Positions 19,343 through 22,185 of a stretch of DNA of 22,185 nt are shown piece by piece (within the stretch, counting starts at the first letter, position 1; the number at the start of each line of letters is the position of its first letter). Source of the stretch: Phialocephala subalpina. Lineage: Eukaryota; Ascomycota; Leotiomycetes; Helotiales; Mollisiaceae. The position numbers were made by a program, and so were the translations under genes. The DNA lies in the NCBI GenBank assembly GCA_900073065.1, contig FJOG01000008.1, forward strand, positions 1,291,893-1,314,077, written 5' to 3'. A model generated the notes under the pieces. It worked only from the letters and a program-made list of their open reading frames with translations. It did no database searches and was not told the DNA's origin.

Positions 19343-19474
19343 TGGTTCCAAAAGCCGCCAATTCATCACCCCACATCTAACGCAAGCAAGATATTATATC
19401 AAGTTTACAAGAAATAGTTTTATTTCTAACTTCAAATTTACCGACCAACATTCAATCCTCATACACTTGCATCA
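19343..19474 (+). promoter_or_regulatory. Promoter-like segment before the small ORF at 19475
   Basis: The stretch has a CCAAT box (in GCCGCCAATTCATC, near 19355), a TATA-like ATATTATATC near 19390, a pyrimidine/A-rich leader with CAACATTCAATCC and a start context ATCAATGGGG. Together these look like a normal fungal promoter and leader. Support is pattern only. Confidence 0.35.
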
Positions 19475-19711
19475 ATGGGGAAAGCAGACGGAGAATCAGA
19501 GCTATTCGGAAATCCTTTTCTAGCATGTTCTCATATCCCGAACGGTTCTACGAAGCACCAGAAAATCTACCAGACTATTAGAGAGGGCATCAGAAGACTT
19601 GCCTCTAAAGCTGCAGAGAGCTAGTTGGCTAGCTGGACTCTGGGTGAGGATGTCCCGGAGTGCTTACCATTGAATACTATGACGTGCTACACGGCCCTCA
19701 TACATGGGTGG
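19475..19711 (+). pseudogene. Small hypothetical gene interrupted by an in-frame TAG
   Basis: An ATG at 19475 opens a frame of 49 codons (MGKADGESELFGNPF at its start) that ends in TAG at 19622-19624. The same frame then continues for another 28 codons (WTLGEDVPECLPLN visible) to a TAA at 19709-19711. That TAA falls inside a donor-like GTAAGG, so an intron may start there. TAG can derive from CAG by one RIP-type change. A second open stretch, 19783-19940, with YLHLSLKYLNPFILDYANL, could be a following exon, preceded by a TTTCAG acceptor. No family recognised. The gene would end tail-to-tail against the ankyrin gene. Confidence 0.4.
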
Positions 19712-19948
19712 TAAGGTATTTCACGTTTTCAATAATAACTAAATGTCGGAGATCTCGTCCCTACTAAGACATTTCAGAGGTATTCGAAGAACAGCCTTTG
19801 AAGACAACAGAAGGGATTACCGATTACTTACATCTATCATTGAAGTACCTGAATCCCTTCATACTGGACTACGCTAACTTAGCTCCCTACTTGCCTTCTT
19901 ATTATAATTTTCTAGTAACTTCACCACCACCTAGACGGTTTTTGGGTC

Positions 19949-21410
19949 TCAATCCGGAGGGGGTGCCGGTTTCGGTGCCATCCACCCACTCCGGATATCA
20001 CTAGTTTTGGCTAGCTGGGTCCAACCTGGGCTACTTAGCCTTCTCTGAGCTAAGCTTAGCGGTGACTTGCCGTTGCAATCACGTCGTAGAATATCGACTT
20101 TCTTAGTTTTAAGTAAGGCGCGAATCACCTGCTCCAAGTTGCCCACACGATTCCCTTCTAAGCAACCGACTGTATGATGTAAAGCTGACTTCTTATTGTT
20201 ATCGACAGAATCCGGATCTACCGTACTAAAACCTAGTAGAAGCTCGACGACTTTAGTTGCACACCTCCTAACTGCATATGAAAGCGGCGTTCGTCTGCTG
20301 TCGTCTTTCAAATCAGGATTGACGTCGCTAGTTTTAATCAAGAAATCAATAACACCGAGATGACCGTTCTCAGTAGCGTATGAGATAGCTATGCGCCTCT
20401 TTAGATCTCTGAAACTTGGTTTAACTTTTCTAGTAAAGAGGAGAGCTTTAATGATCTCCAAATGGCCGTTGAAAGCAGCGACTGATAGTAGCGTGCTACT
20501 CGAAACATCCGTAGAGCTTGGGTCGACTTTTCTAGTTTCTAAAATCGCCAAAGCAATTTTCAGGTTCCCGCGCGACGCAGCAAGGGAAAGCGCTATACGA
20601 CCTCTATTGTCTTTAATGTCGATAAGTGACTTTAATGGTTGTAGCGGTGCCGTAATGTAGGATAAAAGGCAATTAACGACATTATATGTGCCTGCCAAAG
20701 CCGTATAATGCAAAGCGGTTCTCCCTTTAGAGTCCTGCAGTTCGATTTTGGCGCTATAATCAATTAGTAGTTATGTAACGATATTTGTACTTGCGCAGAA
20801 TATTAGTGTTTACTTGAGATAGTTTCTTGAGTTCGAGTCTATATTATAATTTAGCAGTAATGGTAGGAACTTTTGAGCTTTTGATAACGTTATAATACTA
20901 TATCTAGTTTCGCTACTTAAGAAAATTTTCTTGCTGGGATTATTTGCTTCGAGGTAACCTCTTAAAAAAGGCTCGTAATCGAAATCCAAAAGATAACGTA
21001 ATAAAGTCTTATTGCGCCGGTATTAAAAGTTATAATTATAAGAAAACGCAATTAAATAAAAGTTAACTTGGTATTTATTTACTAGAAAATTAGAATAGGC
21101 CTTAAGAAATCCTTGAAAGGCTTCTGCGTTTTTTAGTACTATAATTGCGAGTATTAAAAACTTATAGCGTTTACTTTTAAGTTTTCTATGAAATTTTAAA
21201 TCTAAATTAATTCGCACGAAATTAATTAAATTATTCTCGACAAATATATATAACGAGTAAACTTAAATTATTTAGTATCGCCAAAGTATTTTAAAGAAGT
21301 TATTTAGATCAATTTAATATTAGAATAAAAAGCCAATAATAAATTCATTTTAATATAATTCGTAACCTTATATCTAATTAGAATAATAAAGGATATAATT
21401 AATTATATAA
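19949..21410 (-). pseudogene. Ankyrin-repeat protein gene, 5' half eroded by RIP
   Basis: The minus frame 20713-19949 is intact and holds about six ankyrin repeats: GRTALHYTALAG, GRIALSLAASRGNLKIALAIL, SSTLLSVAAFNGHLEIIKALL, RRIAISYATENGHLGVIDFL, RRTPLSYAVRR...VVELLL and GKSPLSLAQ. It ends in a short proline-rich tail (APKPAPPPD). Upstream the same frame continues with legible protein (QLLIDYSAKIELQD if the stop is read as Gln, LPLLLNYNIDSNSR, YLLDFDYEPFLRGYLEANN, VLKNAEAFQGFL, FFKILWRY) but is broken by TAA at 20771-20773, 20810-20812 and 21023-21025 and by further stops near 21260-21390. Each fits CAA to TAA. Ankyrin repeats bind proteins; in fungi they often form the C-terminus of F-box or NACHT proteins. 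No N-terminal domain is readable, so the original protein type is unknown. Confidence 0.8.
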
Positions 21411-22185
21411 TCTAAAAATGGGAATTTGATTATTATCAAATCTCGTATTTATTATATATATAATATATCTTGAAATAAATTATTAAATACTAATTAATTA
21501 TTTTATATTTTACTAATTTGAAATTAATAATAATATTTTAACGTTTTATAGCCTTTGATTAAGAAATCTTCGGAGAATCCAAGTAATTTCCAATAAGTAT
21601 TATATTTTCTTATTAGGAAATCTTAAACCAATTCGTGAATAAATTGAATTATAATATATTTGGATTTAATTACTTTAATTAAACCCTTCGAATAACTCAA
21701 AATAAACCTATTTATATTATTATCAAAGATTTCCTTTTTATTCTAAAAATTAAATATTATTTTATCTCGTATAAATTACAAAGTAAAATATAATTTTATA
21801 AGTTTAAATAATTTTTTTGCGAATATAATTATGAATATAAAGTGGTTAAAATCATTTAAATTCTTTATATCTCGGGTTATAATTATTTCGAATAACTCGT
21901 TTAAATCAAATAAGATTTCCTAGAATTATACCCTTAAATTAATAATATAGCCATTCGAGTATTCCTTATTAAGAATTTGAATAATAAGAGCGATTCAAAG
22001 GAAAATACTCGAAAACTTTTGCAAAAGATTTAATTTAAGCTTTTTAATTTGATTATAATTATTAAATTTTAATTTCGTAATAATATATTATTTGATATTA
22101 TCATTATAATTTAGTTTATTCTTAAGGATAATTTTGTATTTATAATAAATAATAATATTCGAATAATAATAATTAGAAAAATAAA
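21411..22185. other. A+T-rich RIP-type sequence, nothing identified
   Basis: Strongly A+T-rich with CpA depletion throughout. I followed both strands for RT, integrase, transposase or ankyrin motifs and found none that could be trusted. It may include the 5' end or promoter of the eroded ankyrin gene or a decayed transposon. Confidence 0.55.

Overview
The window looks like a piece of a filamentous ascomycete (Pezizomycotina) genome with a two-speed layout. Long A+T-rich stretches carry repeat-induced point mutation (RIP): CpA/TpG is almost absent, TpA is greatly enriched and CpG survives. They surround an island of normal composition (about 11.2-18.76 kb) whose genes have short 45-110 nt introns. 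No sequence feature allows a species call.

Left arm (1-10036): two nested LTR retrotransposons, both on the minus strand and both heavily mutated. Element 2 (about 3600-10036) is a Ty3/Gypsy chromovirus. In its transcription order it shows a 5' LTR, gag with a CCHC knuckle, protease, reverse transcriptase with an intact YLDD, integrase, a chromodomain, a polypurine tract and the start of a 3' LTR. That 3' LTR is interrupted at 3599/3600 by element 1, a second Gypsy element (LTR 3338-3599; gag, RT and RNase H-side sequence to base 1) that runs off the left edge. A third, much less mutated 249-bp solo LTR (7905-8153) sits inside element 2 between 5-bp direct repeats AATCC.

Centre (10037-18626): a RIP-damaged gene relic (about 10770-11150, minus), then a divergent pair of NTPase genes. 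On the minus strand (12275-15346) is a six-exon AAA+ ATPase of the fungal DUF7025 type, with good Walker A, Walker B and C-terminal lid motifs but an apparent frame disruption inside the DUF7025 region. On the plus strand (16267-18365) is a five-exon, 624-residue STAND/NACHT-like protein with an N-terminal DUF7708-type region and no recognisable P-loop. About 0.9 kb of shared intergenic DNA separates the two starts. A truncated minus-strand fragment resembling fungal phosphotransferase-like (APH) kinases overlaps the 3' end of the STAND gene.

Right arm (18627-22185): A+T-rich DNA with a small broken ORF (19475-19711) and an ankyrin-repeat gene on the minus strand (19949 to about 21410). The 3' half of the ankyrin gene is intact. 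Its 5' half is progressively A+T-rich and broken by stops that C-to-T changes can explain. The last ~0.8 kb holds nothing I can identify.

Taken together this is an accessory, repeat-bounded region. It carries genes of families (AAA+, STAND/NACHT, ankyrin) that in fungi are often linked to non-self recognition and stress signalling. That functional link is inference from family membership, not something the sequence shows.
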